Assembly: GCA_026388735.1 (NCBI GenBank)
Contig: JAPLJG010000108.1
Span: 1-61,224, forward strand
Direction: 5' to 3'
Source: Deltaproteobacteria bacterium
GTDB lineage: Bacteria; Desulfobacterota; Desulfobulbia; Desulfobulbales; Desulfurivibrionaceae
DNA: 61,224 bases
Positions 9,581-17,931 of the stretch are shown here, one piece after another (within the stretch, counting starts at the first letter, position 1; the number at the start of each line of letters is the position of its first letter). The position numbers were made by a program, and so were the translations under genes. The notes under the pieces were generated by a model. That model had not been told where the DNA came from and searched no databases. It was given only the letters and a program-made list of their open reading frames with translations.

Positions 9581-10108
9581 ATGCAGCGCGTTTCCGAAAA
9601 CGATTCCGTCACCATTATCTACGATGGGCTTTTGTCCACCGGTGAAAAATTTGATTCTTCCCAGGATACCGGCCCTCTGCAATTCCAGTTGGGCACCGGC
9701 GGGGTGCTGCCCGCCTTTGAGCAGGCGGTACTGGGCATGGCGCCCCAGGAAACCAAGAGCATCACCGTTGCGGCCAAGGATGCCTATGGCTTGAGAAACG
9801 AGGACCTGATCATAACCGTGAGCCGCCAAGGTCTTGCCGACCAGCCCATCGCCCCGGGGATAATCCTTGGCATGAATATGGAACATGATGGCCAGCAGCA
9901 CAAGGTTCCGGCCACGGTGCTCTCGGTTGAGGCGGACACCGTAACCGTTGATTTCAACCACCCACTGGCTGGTCAGGACATCACCTACCAGATCACCCTG
10001 CTTTCCATCGACACCCCTGTCGCCGAATCTGCTGGCTGCGGCTGCGGCACGAGTGGCACGACGAGTAAGGGCGGCTGCGCCCCGAACCGCGGCTGCGGTT
10101 GCGCCTAG
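9581..10108 (+). CDS. slyD: FKBP-type peptidyl-prolyl isomerase, SlyD-like, with Cys-rich metal tail
   Basis: The 175-residue protein starts MQRVSENDSVTIIYDG behind a good AGGAG. The FKBP domain carries the segments DGLLSTGEKFDSS and LPAFEQAVLGM. The inserted IF chaperone domain spans about residues 70-130 (KDAYGLRNEDLIITVSR). DFNHPLAGQDITYQITLLSI closes the FKBP fold. The C-terminus (about residues 149-175) is a glycine/cysteine tail containing CGCG, GGCA and GCGC. It corresponds to the nickel/zinc-binding tail of SlyD but uses cysteine with no histidine. It probably assists protein folding and may deliver nickel to hydrogenase; the latter is inference. Confidence 0.9.
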   Translation: MQRVSENDSVTIIYDGLLSTGEKFDSSQDTGPLQFQLGTGGVLPAFEQAVLGMAPQETKSITVAAKDAYGLRNEDLIITVSRQGLADQPIAPGIILGMNMEHDGQQHKVPATVLSVEADTVTVDFNHPLAGQDITYQITLLSIDTPVAESAGCGCGTSGTTSKGGCAPNRGCGCA

Positions 10109-10124
10109 ACCGGGGATTCTTCCC

Positions 10125-10979
10125 ATGGCCACGGAATTCAGCCTCTCGGAGCGGCATGCCTCACGGGCAATCCTGAGCATTGCCGGCTCCGACCCCTCGG
10201 GCGGGGCCGGTATCCAGGCGGATCTCAAAACCTTCACCGCCATCGGGGTCTATGGCGGGGCAGCGATCACCTGCCTCACCGCCCAAAACAGCCTCGGCGT
10301 TTCCTCCTGCCTGCCCATTGCCCCGGAATTTGTCAAAAAACAGATTGAGCTGGTGCTGACCGATCTGCCTGTCAGCCACATCAAAACCGGGATGCTTGGC
10401 ACCGACGAAATCGCCGGGGCAATGGCCGAAGCCCTGCACGATTTTTCCGGCGAAATCATCTGCGACCCGGTGCTTACGGCAAGCGACGGCCACGAACTCT
10501 TCCGAACAAACAAAAGCAATACCGGCCTCGAAGCCCTGCTCAACACCGCCACGATCCTTACCCCCAACCTCCCTGAGCTGGCAACCTTGGCGAACCGAAA
10601 TCTCGAAACACCGCAGGACGCAGTGGAGGCGGCAACCGCCTTGCTTGCCCGCCACCCCAAGCTGCGGGCCATTGTGCTCACCGGGGGGCATATCCGGGAA
10701 CAGGCCGGGGAGGTGGAAGATTTCCTGATCCTCAGGCACACATCAGGCCCGGAGATCCTCACAGCCAAACATGCACGGATCGCCACCAAAAACACCCACG
10801 GCACCGGCTGCACCTTTGCCTCTGCCTTTGCTGCTTACCACCTACTCCACGGCAACGATCAAGACGCCTTTTTCAAGGCGGTGGCCTTCATGGATACCGT
10901 CCTGCGGCAGAGCGCCGGCCTTGCCCTCGGCACAGGCAAAGGCCCGCTGGCCCACCATCTTTTCCGGGGTAAGATCTGA
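10125..10979 (+). CDS. thiD: Hydroxymethylpyrimidine/phosphomethylpyrimidine kinase (ThiD)
   Basis: The 284-residue ribokinase-fold enzyme phosphorylates HMP and HMP-P for thiamine synthesis. The signature SIAGSDPSGGAGIQADLKTF is intact, as are VKTGMLG-like HIKTGMLGT, the anion-hole/catalytic stretch NTHGTGCTFASA and DPVLTASDG. I chose the ATG at 10125 (MATEFSLS). The open frame upstream runs through slyD. The start lies 16 bp after the slyD stop, suggesting co-transcription. There is no space for a TPP riboswitch directly before it. Confidence 0.95.
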   Translation: MATEFSLSERHASRAILSIAGSDPSGGAGIQADLKTFTAIGVYGGAAITCLTAQNSLGVSSCLPIAPEFVKKQIELVLTDLPVSHIKTGMLGTDEIAGAMAEALHDFSGEIICDPVLTASDGHELFRTNKSNTGLEALLNTATILTPNLPELATLANRNLETPQDAVEAATALLARHPKLRAIVLTGGHIREQAGEVEDFLILRHTSGPEILTAKHARIATKNTHGTGCTFASAFAAYHLLHGNDQDAFFKAVAFMDTVLRQSAGLALGTGKGPLAHHLFRGKI

Positions 10980-10988
10980 TGCTCACCA

Positions 10989-11017
10989 TTGACGTTTAAC
11001 AGTAAGCGTTATATCGT
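10989..11017 (+). promoter_or_regulatory. Candidate sigma-70 promoter for the glycine-zipper lipoprotein gene
   Basis: TTGACG at 10989-10994 and TATCGT at 11012-11017 are 17 bp apart. The predicted start near 11024 gives a leader of about 70 nt containing AAGGAG before the ATG at 11097. This is a motif match by eye. Confidence 0.4.
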
Positions 11018-11096
11018 TTGCATGAGCAATAGCATTGCTTGATGCGGCTTTGGACATGACCAGGACAAAAAACTCAACCATATAAAGGAGAACACC

Positions 11097-11555
11097 ATGC
11101 AGAAAAATCATGGGCTACAGATGGCGGTGGTGGCGATTATTTTCATGCTGATCACCTCCGGGTGTGCCAACACATCGCAAGGAACAGGCGGCGCGGCTAT
11201 CGGTGCGGCAACTGGCGCCATCGCCGGTCAGGCCATCGGCCGCAACACTGCGGGAACCTTGCTCGGCGCAGCAGTGGGTGGCGTGCTGGGCTATATCGTT
11301 GGCAACGAAATGGACAAATCCGACCATGCACGACTCAATCAGGTATATGAGAGTTCGCCTTCCCATCAGCGCACCCAATGGGTCAACCCGGACACCAACC
11401 GTTCTTACACCGTGACACCACAGCCTGCTTACAAGCAACAGTCCGGCCAGGTATGCCGGGAGGCGGAAATCCTCGCCACCGTGGACGGCCGCCCGGAAAA
11501 GGTGATCTCCACGGCTTGCAGGGATAATGACGGCAGATGGGTGATCCAGAAATAA
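11097..11555 (+). CDS. Glycine-zipper lipoprotein (17-kDa surface antigen family)
   Basis: The 152-residue protein has a lipoprotein signal, MAVVAIIFMLITSGC, with the acylated cysteine at about residue 23. A glycine-zipper region (about residues 29-70) follows, with GGAAIGAATGAIAGQAIG and LLGAAVGGVLGYIVGNEMD. The second half is a small beta domain ending AEILATVDGRPEKVISTACR and DGRWVIQK, as in Rickettsia 17-kDa antigen relatives. It is probably outer-membrane anchored, with a structural role inferred. A good Shine-Dalgarno (AAGGAG) precedes the ATG. Confidence 0.88.
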   Translation: MQKNHGLQMAVVAIIFMLITSGCANTSQGTGGAAIGAATGAIAGQAIGRNTAGTLLGAAVGGVLGYIVGNEMDKSDHARLNQVYESSPSHQRTQWVNPDTNRSYTVTPQPAYKQQSGQVCREAEILATVDGRPEKVISTACRDNDGRWVIQK

Positions 11556-11654
11556 TCCCCTGCTGGATACTCCAGACAGACGATGTTCGGGGCGATATTC
11601 CGGCAACAGGATGCCGCCCCGAATTTCACGAGAAAGAAAGGCCATACCTAGATC

Positions 11655-12113
11655 ATGCGCATTTGGATTGACGCCGACGCCTGCCCCGGCCCAATAAAGG
11701 AAATCCTGTTCCGAGCTGCGGAGCGGATGCGAATAGAGAGTATCCTGGTGGCAAACCACAACCTGAAAATCCCACGCTCGCCCTTTATCAAGACGGTGCT
11801 GGTCACAGCGGGCTTCAATGTCGCAGACGCCCGGATCATCGAGAGCCTTGAGCCAGGCGACCTGGTGATCACCGCGGATATCCCCCTTGCGGCAGAGGCG
11901 GTCGCGGCCTCGGCAACCGCTCTGAATCCTCGGGGTACGCTCTATACGCCCGATACCATCCAGGAACACCTGGCGCGCCGGGACTTCATGGACGAGATGC
12001 GCTCAACGGGCGCCATTACCGGCGGGCCATCGACCTTGAGCAAGGTGCATCTCCAGGCGTTTGCCAACCAGTTGGACCGATACCTGACCCGATACGCAAC
12101 TGCCGCACCGTAA
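11655..12113 (+). CDS. yaiI: YaiI/YqxD family protein (UPF0178, DUF188)
   Basis: The 152-residue protein has the family hallmark [18 protein letters not shown] at its N-terminus. [17 protein letters not shown] and the C-terminal [18 protein letters not shown] follow. The family has a PIN-like fold with conserved acidic residues that suggest a nuclease, but no activity is established. It is followed within 50 bp by the first copy of the dispersed hairpin repeat, and it converges on the PilZ gene. Confidence 0.93.
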   Translation: MRIWIDADACPGPIKEILFRAAERMRIESILVANHNLKIPRSPFIKTVLVTAGFNVADARIIESLEPGDLVITADIPLAAEAVAASATALNPRGTLYTPDTIQEHLARRDFMDEMRSTGAITGGPSTLSKVHLQAFANQLDRYLTRYATAAP

Positions 12114-12158
12114 ATCCGCACCTTGACGAAGGGCGTCGCTGCCAAGAATCATGCCCCC

Positions 12159-12264
12159 GTAATTATTCAGCAGTGCCGCAGATGCGCGAAAGAGGCCTAC
12201 GAAGTGTGCTATTGCACATGAGTAGGGCGATGACAAAGCAGATGTGGTGCTGCTGGATAGTTAC
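12159..12264 (+). repeat. Dispersed structured hairpin repeat, copy 1
   Basis: The outer arms are GTAATTATTCAGCAG (12159-12173) and CTGCTGGATAGTTAC (12250-12264). They pair fully when two U-G wobbles are allowed in plus-strand RNA. The 76-bp core (12174-12249) is nearly identical to the cores at 15941-16016 and 25893-25968. In this copy the inner stem is GGCCTAC/GTAGGGC instead of GGCCTGC/GCAGGCC, so the A-T pair replaces a G-C pair on both sides, although one C has changed to G. The terminal loop is TGTGC-TATT-GCACA. The copy fills the convergent gap between yaiI and the PilZ gene, and its last base overlaps the PilZ stop codon. A T-run follows it. Confidence 0.9.
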
Positions 12265-12617
12265 TATTTTTCCAGGGAAAACTGCCGGATAAACCTGGCC
12301 AGAGTCACTACCTGCTCCGGGACAAGATCGCCAAAGGCCATGCCCCTGCGCCTGACCTCACCCGCGCTTCCAGCTTTTTCATCAATGACAATATCGCAGA
12401 CATTGGTGAGGGGGATATTGTCAAAAAAGAGTTCCTCCCCACCAAAGATGATGCCGAATTCCGCAGGCTCGGTGGTCATGTCGTCATAGGCCGTGTACCG
12501 AAAAGACAATCCGCCGAAGCTCATGTCGATGATTTCGCCGTACACGGAATTAAGGGCAATCACCCCTTCCTTCACCGGAAATCTCCGACACCGCCTGCTC
12601 TCCCGCTGGTTATCCAT
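12264..12617 (-). CDS. PilZ-domain protein (probable c-di-GMP receptor)
   Basis: The 117-residue single-domain protein has both PilZ signatures: RRCRRFPV (RxxxR) at about residues 8-15 and DMSFGGLSF (D/N-x-S-x-x-G) at about 32-40. These bind cyclic di-GMP, so it probably relays c-di-GMP signals to motility, polysaccharide or another partner. I chose the ATG at 12617 because GGGGGA lies seven bases upstream; the ATG at 12623 is too close to it. No diguanylate cyclase is nearby, so the partner is unknown. Confidence 0.85.
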   Translation of the reverse strand: MDNQRESRRCRRFPVKEGVIALNSVYGEIIDMSFGGLSFRYTAYDDMTTEPAEFGIIFGGEELFFDNIPLTNVCDIVIDEKAGSAGEVRRRGMAFGDLVPEQVVTLARFIRQFSLEK

Positions 12618-12682
12618 ACCCATTCCCCCTTTTTTTTCAGGACACCCCCTGCCCTATACTTTAAAGTGCATACACACAAAAA

Positions 12683-12889
12683 TCACATCATCCGTATCCT
12701 ACCGCAATCCGGGCAGACCCAGGTCGGGCCGTTGCTGATGGTCCACATATTTTCCTTGAAACAATCATCACAAATCTGAAAGCCACAGGGACAGTTCCAG
12801 CAGAAGGGCAATTTCCGCCGACAACAATGGCATTGGAACTCCTTGGGATTTCGGCGACGACCCGCCCTTTTCGGCTGCTCCTCGGCCAT
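12683..12889 (-). CDS. Small zinc-ribbon-like protein
   Basis: The 68-residue protein starts MAEEQPKRAGRRRNPKEF. It has a basic N-terminus and then FQCHCCRRKLPFCWNC, CGFQICDDCF and WVCPDCG. These are three or four CxxC knuckles expected to hold two zinc ions. The C-terminal WTISNGPTWVCPDCG resembles rubredoxin or zinc-ribbon ends. It starts 2 bp after the cutA stop codon with AGGAG upstream, so it is co-expressed with cutA. Its function is unknown; RNA or protein binding is possible. Confidence 0.65.
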   Translation of the reverse strand: MAEEQPKRAGRRRNPKEFQCHCCRRKLPFCWNCPCGFQICDDCFKENMWTISNGPTWVCPDCGRIRMM

Positions 12890-12891
12890 AT

Positions 12892-13218
12892 TCAGGCAGG
12901 CTCCTTGACTTCGGCACCCAGCCAAGCCAGATATTCCTTGCTCCCGGCAATTATCGGCATGGCAATAATCTCCGCAACCTCATAGGGATGGATCGACTTG
13001 ATCGCCGCCTCAATCTCAGGATAAAGCGTAGCGCGGCTTTTGGCAAGACAGAGATATTCCCCAGCCGTTTCGATTTTCCCTTGCCAGCGGTAATGGCTGG
13101 TCATGGGGCCGATCACCTGGACACAGGCGGCCAGCCGCTGCTCAACCAGCAATCCGGCAATGGCCGTGGCCTCCTTTTCGGTGGCGACCGTGGTGGCAAC
13201 CTGGATATATTCGTTCAT
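12892..13218 (-). CDS. cutA: CutA1 divalent-cation tolerance protein
   Basis: The 108-residue protein has the CutA1 features ATTVATEKEATAIAGLLVEQ, RLAACVQVIGPMTSHYRWQG, EYLCLAKSR and SIHPYEVAEIIAMPI. CutA1 forms a very stable trimer related to PII proteins. It has been linked to copper tolerance, but the molecular role is unsettled. The length is typical. It is divergent from coaX across 188 bp and is followed directly by the zinc-ribbon gene. Confidence 0.95.
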   Translation of the reverse strand: MNEYIQVATTVATEKEATAIAGLLVEQRLAACVQVIGPMTSHYRWQGKIETAGEYLCLAKSRATLYPEIEAAIKSIHPYEVAEIIAMPIIAGSKEYLAWLGAEVKEPA

Positions 13219-13406
13219 TGGGCAGACTCCTTACGATACAGACAGCATGCCATCTATTCTTGTTCCCCGCTCGAAATCTGTCAACCCCTCGGGCCAAACA
13301 AAGTTTTTCGCCAAGGCGACCAAGAGCATGGACAGCCTGGCCCGATCTCTGGTACATTTAGGCAATTCGTAACAGCTGCACTTATAACATAACCAGGGAG
13401 TCGCCC

Positions 13407-14180
13407 ATGCTGCTGGCGGTTGATATCGGCAATACCCACATGGTGATCGGGGTTTACACCGGCCCAAAGCTTCGCTGCCACTGGCGGGTAAAAACCGACA
13501 AGGGCAGTACGGTTGATGAGCTGGCCGCCACCTTCCACACCCTTTTTACCATGGAAGGGCTCCGCTTCAACGATATCTCCGACACCATCATCTCCAGCGT
13601 GGTGCCGACGATGCAGTCCGCCTGGGCAGCCTTTGCCACCCGCTACCTGAATACCGTCCCGCTGATGGTAGGCTCGGATACGGTGCAAACAGGCATGCCG
13701 GTTCTCATCGACAACCCAGCGGAGATCGGCGCCGACCGGCTGGTCAATGCCGTGGCGGCCTATGCCAGGTTCAAGTGTGCCCTCATTGTCGTCGATTTCG
13801 GCACCGCCATCACCTGGGACTGCGTTTCCGCCTCCGGCGAATACCTGGGCGGCGCCATCGCCCCAGGAATGTCCATTGCCATGGAGGCCTTGGGCAGCCG
13901 CACGGCCAAGCTGCCCCAGGTTGATATCTCCACTCCGCCTACCGCCGCCATCGGCACCAATACCGTGGCGGCGATCAAGTCGGGCATCCTTTTCGGCTAC
14001 GGCGGTATGGTGGACGGCCTTATCCGCCGCCTGCGGGAGCAGATGACCCCGGAGCTGCCGCAGACGGTGGCGACCGGCGGCATGGCCGCCCTCATTGCCC
14101 CGTACACCACCAGCATCGATCAGGTTGACGCAATGCTCACCCTCAACGGACTGCAACTGCTCCATGAACGCAATACCTAA
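13407..14180 (+). CDS. coaX: Type III pantothenate kinase (CoaX)
   Basis: The 257-residue ASKHA-fold kinase performs the first step of coenzyme A synthesis. Motifs present are LLAVDIGNTHMVIG (phosphate 1), GADRLVNAVAAYARF, VVDFGTAITWDCVS (phosphate 2) and GGAIAPGMSIAMEAL. The start follows a short leader with AGGGAG upstream. Its 3' end overlaps the ldcA start by 17 bp, indicating translational coupling. Confidence 0.96.
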   Translation: MLLAVDIGNTHMVIGVYTGPKLRCHWRVKTDKGSTVDELAATFHTLFTMEGLRFNDISDTIISSVVPTMQSAWAAFATRYLNTVPLMVGSDTVQTGMPVLIDNPAEIGADRLVNAVAAYARFKCALIVVDFGTAITWDCVSASGEYLGGAIAPGMSIAMEALGSRTAKLPQVDISTPPTAAIGTNTVAAIKSGILFGYGGMVDGLIRRLREQMTPELPQTVATGGMAALIAPYTTSIDQVDAMLTLNGLQLLHERNT

Positions 14181-15081
14181 GCCCATACTCCCTGCCCCCC
14201 TGAAAAAAGGGGATACCATCGGCATTATCGCTCCGGCCGGACCGGTGCGCAACGAAGGCGATTTCAGCGCCGGACTGAAGATTCTCACCGAGCTGGGATT
14301 CAAGACCAGATACCGAAACGACATCCTCCGGCACAACGACTTCCTGGCCGGAACCGACCAAGAACGCCTGGCCGAACTGCATGAACTCTGGCGCGACCCG
14401 GAGGTAAAAGCCGTCCTGGCTGTGCGTGGCGGCTACGGCTGCCTGCGGCTCCTGCCGGACCTGGATTTCAGCCTTATCCGTGAGCAGCCGAAGATGCTCA
14501 TCGGTTTTTCCGACCTCACGGTCCTGCTCTCCGCAATCCAGCAACGAACCGGGCTCATCACCTTCCACGGCCCCATGCTCACCACCCTGGGCAAAAGCGA
14601 CCGCGATTCGCAGGAGGCATTTTTCGACCTGCTCACCGGCAGACCGAGGCCGGAGAGCAAAATAAAGGGATTGGAAATTCTCAAAGGCGGACAGGCCAGC
14701 GGCAGGCTTCTGCCCGGCAACCTGACCAGTCTGGTCCACCTGCTGGGCACTCCCTTTGAGCCGGACTGGCGGGATACCATCTTGGTGCTGGAGGACATCG
14801 GCGAAGCGCCCTACCGCATCGACCGACTGCTCACCCATCTCTGGGCGGCAGGTCGACTGGAACAGATCGCCGGGCTTATCCTGGGGGATTTCGACCAATG
14901 CGGAGAGCGTGAAACCATCTGGCAGCGGGTGCTTGACCTGCTAGCCCACCGGCCCATCCCTATCTGGGCCAACTTTCCCTGCGGCCATGGCAGCAGAAAT
15001 CTGATCCTGCCCGTGGGCACCGAGGTACAGCTCGATTCCTCCGCCGGCCGTCTTGTTTTTCCGCAACTCCTGAGTCAATAG
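14164..15081 (+). CDS. ldcA: LD-carboxypeptidase (peptidase family S66)
   Basis: The 305-residue enzyme removes the terminal D-Ala from cytoplasmic murein tetrapeptides during cell-wall recycling. The serine nucleophile is in IGFSDLTVLLSA, preceded by AVRGGYGCLRLL. The other catalytic residues lie in VLEDIGEAPYRIDR (Glu) and CGHGSRNLILPVG (His). There is no signal peptide, in keeping with a cytoplasmic role. The start MNAIPKPILP overlaps the coaX end. The longer open frame upstream is coaX out of frame. Confidence 0.93.
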   Translation: MNAIPKPILPAPLKKGDTIGIIAPAGPVRNEGDFSAGLKILTELGFKTRYRNDILRHNDFLAGTDQERLAELHELWRDPEVKAVLAVRGGYGCLRLLPDLDFSLIREQPKMLIGFSDLTVLLSAIQQRTGLITFHGPMLTTLGKSDRDSQEAFFDLLTGRPRPESKIKGLEILKGGQASGRLLPGNLTSLVHLLGTPFEPDWRDTILVLEDIGEAPYRIDRLLTHLWAAGRLEQIAGLILGDFDQCGERETIWQRVLDLLAHRPIPIWANFPCGHGSRNLILPVGTEVQLDSSAGRLVFPQLLSQ

Positions 15082-15115
15082 CCGGGTATTCCCAAACAAC
15101 CCCTATTGCCTCTGC

Positions 15116-15832
15116 TCAGGGACGGGCCATCAATTCCGCCACCTTGCCCTGCAACCGCTCGGCCAGCTCCTGCTTCTGCTTGACCGTGTACTCGCTGGTG
15201 GCAATGGGCGCACCCACCCGGATCTCCACCCTCCCTGGCTTAACCAACAACCTGCCCTTGGGCAAAATCTGATGGGTGCCGACAATGGCCACCGGCACCA
15301 CCGGCACCCCGGCCTTGATCGCCAAAACGATAGCCCCGGCCTTAAACTGGCCCAACTTGCCATCCGGACTTCTGGTGCCCTCGGGAAAGATGGCAACCGA
15401 GGTGCCTCCGGCAATACGCCGGGCCGCCTCGTCCAGGCTCTTAAGCGCCTTGCGGCCATGCGCCCGATCCACCGGAATATACCCGGCCAGATGCATGGCC
15501 GTGCCGAACACAGGAATCTTGAAAAGCTCCAGCTTGAGCAGCCAGCGAAAATCGCAGCCCAGATAGCCCTGGAGCGCAAAGATGTCAAACTGACTCTGGT
15601 GGTTGGCGGCAAAGATGTAAGGCTGCCCCGGCGCAAGAAGTTCAGCCCCGGTCATGCGGACCGAAACCCCGCTGAGCCAGGCAACAATCCTGCCCAGGGT
15701 GCGGGGAAGAATCTGAACCTCCGCCGCTGACCGCCGAAAGATGAAGACCATGATGATCGCCCCGATACTGACCAGTCCGGTGAGCACGGGGGCAAGCAGC
15801 AAAACCAGAACACCTCGCAAGAAAGTAAACAC
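15116..15832 (-). CDS. 1-acyl-sn-glycerol-3-phosphate acyltransferase (PlsC-like)
   Basis: The 238-residue membrane acyltransferase of phospholipid synthesis has the HX4D motif in NHQSQFDIFALQGYL and FPEGTRS for glycerol-phosphate binding. The C-terminal PVVPVAIVGTHQILPKG is also typical. An N-terminal hydrophobic pair (about residues 5-35) anchors it. I chose the GTG at 15832 because GGGGAG lies six bases upstream. The frame is open to 16003, but those codons run through the hairpin repeat at 15927-16030 and would add a spurious N-terminus. Confidence 0.9.
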   Translation of the reverse strand: MFTFLRGVLVLLLAPVLTGLVSIGAIIMVFIFRRSAAEVQILPRTLGRIVAWLSGVSVRMTGAELLAPGQPYIFAANHQSQFDIFALQGYLGCDFRWLLKLELFKIPVFGTAMHLAGYIPVDRAHGRKALKSLDEAARRIAGGTSVAIFPEGTRSPDGKLGQFKAGAIVLAIKAGVPVVPVAIVGTHQILPKGRLLVKPGRVEIRVGAPIATSEYTVKQKQELAERLQGKVAELMARP

Positions 15833-15926
15833 TTTGAACTCCCCGGTATAGTTATGGTATCGTGTCAAAAAAATGGTCTGCTGTTTTGTAATCAGCCTTT
15901 TTTTGCTGCTGGAATTGACAAGGACA

Positions 15927-16030
15927 TAACTGTTCCGCAGTGCCACAGATGCAAGGAAGAGGCCTGCGAAGTGTGCTATTGCACATGAGCAGGCCGATGA
16001 CAAAGCAGATGTGGTGCTGCGGAACAGTTA
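15927..16030 (+). repeat. Dispersed structured hairpin repeat, copy 2
   Basis: The arms TAACTGTTCCGCAG (15927-15940) and CTGCGGAACAGTTA (16017-16030) are perfectly complementary but unlike the outer arms of the other copies. The core (15941-16016, 76 bp) keeps GGCCTGC/GCAGGCC and the TATT-capped hairpin. The copy sits in the 302-bp divergent gap between plsC (minus) and the DUF748 gene (plus), where I see no gene. A T-rich run follows 4 nt after the right arm, but no plus-strand gene ends here, so terminator function is unlikely. Confidence 0.9.
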
Positions 16031-16134
16031 CGCGGTTTTTTCTTTTGTTTTCCCGCAGGCTTGGTATCTTAGCATTCCTTCGTGCTCCTGCCAAGCACTG
16101 ACCTCAGACCCAGGACAAGCGCCCGTCGGATTGA

Positions 16135-17079
16135 ATGATGATACGCATTACCGATACGCCAAAACCGAAAGACAGATTCGGCTCCATCCCCATCCGAACT
16201 GGCAAGCCGACGAACAACTTCTCGCCTGGGCCGCATCCGCCTCGGCGGCAAAAGCCATTTTCCCTCTGGGCCTGGCTCAGAAGAATCGTAGGCCTACTGC
16301 TCGTATTGGCGCTCCTTCTTGGGCTTGGCAGTTTTCTCCTGGTTCCCTACCTGACCACCACCCATCTGCCCAAACAGCTGGCCGCCGCCATGAACCGTTC
16401 GGTGACCATTGCCAGGGCCGAATTCAACCCGCTCACCTGCACCCTGACCCTGCACCATCTCATTGTCGGTCCAAAACTTTCCACACCCGATGATCCTGTG
16501 GACCCGCTGCTCTCCGCAGGCAGAATATCCATCGGCCTTTTACCGGAACGCCTGCTCAACGGAGAGCTCGCCTGCAACTTAGGAACGGAACACTTCTTTC
16601 TCCACCTGGTTCGCCAGAAGGACGGCTGCTACAACCTCGGCCAGACCCTGGATGAACTCCTGCCCGGCATGCCTGTGCTCCCTCTGCGGTTTTCCTGGAA
16701 CACCATTAGCGCCAGCAACAGCCGCCTTGTTTTTGACGATGCCCAAACCGGTAAAAACCATCTGGCCGAAGAGATCAGCCTGACCATCCCCTCCGATCAA
16801 ACCCGTTCTTTACACTTGCAGGCCAAGGTCAACGGCGTGCCGATCACCCTGCCCGACACCGCCAGCCCCGCCCAAGCGTCCACGCCGCCTCCTGCCAAGC
16901 CTGAGTCCGCAGAGCCGGAAGAGGCGGCCAGCACCCCAGCCGCGCCGGATGACTCCACCATAAAAACAGCCGAGGCCATCGCCCTTGTCCAAGAACTTAG
17001 CCAGGCCGCCAGGCAGTACCGGCAAAACCCCGTCACCCCGCAGGCCGAGGGTCGGACAAAAAATCCCCTTACCCCCTGA
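16135..17079 (+). CDS. Short DUF748/AsmA-like envelope protein
   Basis: The 314-residue protein has a basic N-terminus (residues 1-45) and one membrane helix (about 46-72, LWAWLRRIVGLLLVLALLLG). LTTTHLPKQLAAAMNRSVTIA and FNPLTCTLTLHHLIVG then match the start of DUF748/AsmA-type proteins. DUF748 proteins usually exceed 600 residues. This one stops after the first repeat-like domain and ends in a proline/alanine-rich tail (about 243-275) and a short helix. AsmA-like proteins are thought to help lipid transport to the outer membrane, so an envelope role is inferred. It lies 14 bp before the methyltransferase gene. Confidence 0.7.
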   Translation: MMIRITDTPKPKDRFGSIPIRTGKPTNNFSPGPHPPRRQKPFSLWAWLRRIVGLLLVLALLLGLGSFLLVPYLTTTHLPKQLAAAMNRSVTIARAEFNPLTCTLTLHHLIVGPKLSTPDDPVDPLLSAGRISIGLLPERLLNGELACNLGTEHFFLHLVRQKDGCYNLGQTLDELLPGMPVLPLRFSWNTISASNSRLVFDDAQTGKNHLAEEISLTIPSDQTRSLHLQAKVNGVPITLPDTASPAQASTPPPAKPESAEPEEAASTPAAPDDSTIKTAEAIALVQELSQAARQYRQNPVTPQAEGRTKNPLTP

Positions 17080-17093
17080 CCCGGATTTCGCCC

Positions 17094-17906
17094 ATGCTCC
17101 GCCCACCCTATACCCGTTACAACCGCCTCTACACCTACCATCTCGACCTCAAGAACCTCCCGGCCATCGACGACCCGGATCTCATCGGCACCTGGATCGA
17201 GGACGAAACCGCCATCCTCTTTTTCCACCGACCCAAGGAACGGCTGGTCAAAAGCATCTGCGAGGCCTCAGGAGCCAAGCTTATCTATGAGGCTGATCTG
17301 GATTATACGGACTGGGAGGCAGGCAGGGAAATCGAGCCCTTCACGGTGGACGGCTTTACCGTTGCCCCGGTTTGGGAACAGACAACAGCGGATATCGTGC
17401 TGGACCCAAGCGTCATCTTCGGCAGCGGCTTCCACCCCTCCACCCGCCTCTGCCTGGAAGGGTTGCTCAAATATACGGCAAGCCCCGAGATCACCATCAA
17501 CACCGCCCTTGATCTGGGCTGCGGCACCGGACTTTTAGCCATTGCCGCAGCAAAACGGGGAGTGGGCCGAATTACCGCCTGCGACAATAACCGGCTGGCC
17601 TGTGAGGTGGCCCGCGCCAACTGCCTGGCCAATGGGGTGCAGGACCGGGTTACGTTGCTGGAGGCAGATCTTCGCAGACAATGCCCGGATACCAGGGTGG
17701 ATCTGGTGATGGCCAATCTCTATAAGGGGTTAATGCTGGAACTTTTCAAGAATCCCGATTTCTGGCAGGCGAAGCTCTACCTGCTCTCCGGCTTCATCTC
17801 GGGCATGGAGGAGGATCTGCTCGCCGCGCTGCCGCAGAACGGAATCACCTTTCTGGAGCGAAAGCGGAACGACCGCTGGTGTAGCTGGGTCTTACTGCGG
17901 CAATAA
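17094..17906 (+). CDS. Ribosomal protein L11 methyltransferase-like (PrmA family)
   Basis: The 270-residue SAM-dependent methyltransferase has the PrmA-style approach DPSVIFGSGFHPSTRLCLEG, followed by motif I in ALDLGCGTGLLAIAAAKRG. ACDNNRLACEVARANCLANG comes next, then MANLYKGLM in place of the usual N-I-L of PrmA. The N-terminal recognition domain (about residues 1-90) is present but diverged. The target is probably L11, but the altered motif leaves room for a different substrate. It appears to be in an operon with the DUF748 gene. Confidence 0.8.
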   Translation: MLRPPYTRYNRLYTYHLDLKNLPAIDDPDLIGTWIEDETAILFFHRPKERLVKSICEASGAKLIYEADLDYTDWEAGREIEPFTVDGFTVAPVWEQTTADIVLDPSVIFGSGFHPSTRLCLEGLLKYTASPEITINTALDLGCGTGLLAIAAAKRGVGRITACDNNRLACEVARANCLANGVQDRVTLLEADLRRQCPDTRVDLVMANLYKGLMLELFKNPDFWQAKLYLLSGFISGMEEDLLAALPQNGITFLERKRNDRWCSWVLLRQ

Positions 17907-17931
17907 AACATGTGGGCCATTGCCCCGGCTT

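Noticed and set aside
10980..11096. TPP riboswitch linked to thiD
   Set aside because: thiD starts 16 bp after slyD, and the gap after thiD leads to an unrelated lipoprotein; no THI-box elements are visible.
12003..12236. Open frames crossing repeat copy 1
   Set aside because: Their shared peptide CAIAHF arises from the repeat DNA itself; there is no ribosome site and copy 1 lies between convergent gene ends.
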